Assembly (NCBI GenBank): GCA_003249585.1
Contig: QKIM01000089.1
Span: forward strand, 1 to 6,322
Direction of reading: 5' to 3'
DNA from: Deltaproteobacteria bacterium
Lineage (GTDB): Bacteria > Myxococcota_A > Polyangia > HGW-17
DNA length: 6,322 bases
A program made the position numbers and the translations under genes. A model generated the notes under the pieces. That model was given only the letters and a program-made list of their open reading frames with translations, was not told the DNA's origin and ran no database searches. This document shows, one piece after another, positions 5,493 through 6,322 of this stretch; position 1 is the first letter of the stretch, and every line of letters begins with the position of its first letter.

Positions 5493-6023
5493 CCAGGTGA
5501 CCCCGGCGAGCACGAAGACGTTGTTCAGATCGTCGTCGTTGCGCTCGGACCAGAAATGATAGGCGTACCCAAGGGTCAACCCCAGGATCAGACTCGCACG
5601 GAGCCTGAATCCCGCGGTGAGGGTGACTGCAGAATAGGTCCCGGACTCCGAGACTTCCTCGGAGGAGCCCTGGGCGGTGGTCACCGAGAACCCCGTCGTG
5701 GCGACCCCGATCTCGGCCCCCACCCGAAGGGTCAGCGGCTTGACCGGGTGAAAGGTCCAGGAGGCCTCCATCCCACCCCGGAGAATGTGGAGCCCGTCCA
5801 TATCCCGGGAACCGAACCACTGTCCAGAAAACACACCGCCGATGCGAAGGGCGCCCACAATCCGGTATGCGCCAAAGATCCGCACCTGAGCTCCCGGATC
5901 GACGCCGCCACAGCTGCCCTGGCACATTCCGACGCCCGCGGCGGCCCCCACCGAGACAGGCTGGGCCTCTGCAGGGATTGCCATGACCATGAGAGACAGC
6001 AGGAACAGGGATGTTTTGAGCAT
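5478..6023 (-). CDS. Small outer-membrane beta-barrel-like protein (second)
   Basis: This 181-residue protein has a Sec signal peptide (MLKTSLFLL..., hydrophobic to about residue 17) with a clear AEA/Q cleavage site after residue 20. The mature part of about 161 residues has alternating strands typical of a small outer-membrane barrel, such as VRIFGAYRIVGALRIGGVFSG, LTLRVGAEIGVATTGF and LILGLTLGYAYHFW, and closes with NNVFVLAGVTWSLEE. A CQGSC pair (Cys34, Cys38) near the mature N-terminus could form a disulfide. ATG 6021-6023 is preferred over an ATG 33 nt upstream because the upstream codons encode the Shine-Dalgarno GGAGGTG itself and would spoil the signal peptide. Its 3' end overlaps the methyltransferase by 15 nt, tail to tail. 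It resembles the barrel at 2137-2652 in size and architecture, but I see no clear sequence similarity. Function unknown. Confidence 0.78.
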   Translation of the reverse strand: MLKTSLFLLSLMVMAIPAEAQPVSVGAAAGVGMCQGSCGGVDPGAQVRIFGAYRIVGALRIGGVFSGQWFGSRDMDGLHILRGGMEASWTFHPVKPLTLRVGAEIGVATTGFSVTTAQGSSEEVSESGTYSAVTLTAGFRLRASLILGLTLGYAYHFWSERNDDDLNNVFVLAGVTWSLEE

Positions 6024-6028
6024 CAACT

Positions 6029-6035
6029 CACCTCC
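6029..6035 (-). promoter_or_regulatory. Strong ribosome binding site fixing the start of the second barrel gene
   Basis: On the minus strand GGAGGTG lies 5 nt before ATG 6021-6023, an almost perfect Shine-Dalgarno. It rules against the longer reading from ATG 6054-6056, where this sequence would be coding. Confidence 0.8.
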
Positions 6036-6043
6036 GGTGCCCC

Positions 6044-6072
6044 CTTGTACCGTCATTCCTGTCAGTTGACAA
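6044..6072 (-). promoter_or_regulatory. Candidate sigma70-type promoter of the second barrel gene with overlapping inverted repeat
   Basis: On the minus strand TTGTCA (6067-6072; 5 of 6 match to -35) and TACAAG (6044-6049; 4 of 6 match to -10) are separated by exactly 17 nt. Transcription would start near 6037, giving a leader of about 14 nt with the ribosome site just inside it. The inverted repeat TGTCA-GT-TGACA (6060-6071) overlaps the -35 box and could be an operator. It lies in the 86-nt gap after the gene at the right edge, where no clear terminator is visible. Confidence 0.4.
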
Positions 6073-6109
6073 ACCCTTTCCAGCCTGGGTCCGCACCTGC
6101 CCCATCCGT

Positions 6110-6322
6110 TCAGGGCACCACCATCTCCGTGAGCTCCGTCCGCTCTCCCGAGGCGATGTCCACCTCCAGCACGAGCCCCACATTTGGGAAACCATTGACC
6201 AGGGAGTAGGCGGCGAAGCGCGCCAGATTATCAGTGCACCCGAGCTGCGCAGCACCGCGCCTGTGGCAATCAGTCTCATCAACGATATCTCCAAACTTGC
6301 TCGCGATCTGATCGTGGTCCTG
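6110..6322 (-). CDS. C-terminal end of an unidentified protein (start beyond the right edge)
   Basis: The last 70 codons of a minus-strand gene enter from the right edge and stop at TGA 6110-6112. The reading has sensible composition (SKFGDIVDETDCH, LARFAAYSLVNGFPNVGLVLEVD, SGERTELTEMVVP) and GC-rich third positions, unlike the Arg/Trp/Ser-rich alternatives in other frames. Two cysteines ten residues apart could form a disulfide, so an exported protein is possible, but the N-terminus is not available. It is 86 nt upstream of the second barrel gene and on the same strand, so co-transcription is possible. I do not recognise the family. Confidence 0.65.
   Translation of the reverse strand, partial: QDHDQIASKFGDIVDETDCHRRGAAQLGCTDNLARFAAYSLVNGFPNVGLVLEVDIASGERTELTEMVVP

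Noticed and set aside
5257..5925. Minus-strand 222-codon frame across the methyltransferase and barrel 3' ends
   Set aside because: It overlaps both real genes, is rich in Arg/Gly/Trp and has no domain or signal.
6028..6294. Minus-strand 88-codon frame near the right edge
   Set aside because: It is Arg/Trp/Ser-rich and out of frame with the better minus-strand reading that enters from the edge and stops at 6110.

Overview
The window looks like a piece of chromosome from a GC-rich Gram-negative bacterium, most likely Myxococcota or another former deltaproteobacterial lineage. The grounds are indirect: lipoprotein signal peptides, two predicted outer-membrane beta-barrels, strong GC bias at third codon positions, and a secreted protein built from Cys/Asp repeats of the CDNGxDDDGDG type, which are common in those lineages. 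No rRNA, tRNA, CRISPR array or mobile element is visible.

Layout. The left third (1-2652) is read on the minus strand and encodes envelope proteins. A small beta-barrel protein (2137-2652) is followed after 1 nt by a double-parvulin-like lipoprotein with a histidine-rich insert (1080-2135). After a 114-nt gap with three small hairpins comes the start of a large repeat lipoprotein that runs off the left edge (1-965). A 232-nt divergent region (2653-2884) separates this from a compact plus-strand operon. That operon holds an acidic orphan protein (2885-3376), a tRNA-guanine-transglycosylase-like protein without the zinc-site cysteines (3379-4257), and an RlmD/TrmA-type RNA m5U methyltransferase (4254-5492). 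The three genes are spaced +2 nt and -4 nt, so translational coupling is likely. On the right, a second beta-barrel gene (5478-6023, minus) converges on the methyltransferase and overlaps its last 15 nt. The C-terminal end of one more minus-strand gene (6110-6322) enters from the right edge.

Function. The central operon reads as a nucleic-acid modification module: a base-exchange enzyme fold with an altered substrate pocket, a uracil-C5 methyltransferase, and an acidic partner of unknown role. It is the most interesting part of the window. No 7-deazaguanine synthesis gene and no other Dpd-type DNA-modification gene is present here, so the substrate is unknown. The flanking minus-strand genes concern the cell envelope: outer-membrane barrels, a putative periplasmic folding factor and a repeat lipoprotein. 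They show no direct functional link to the central operon.
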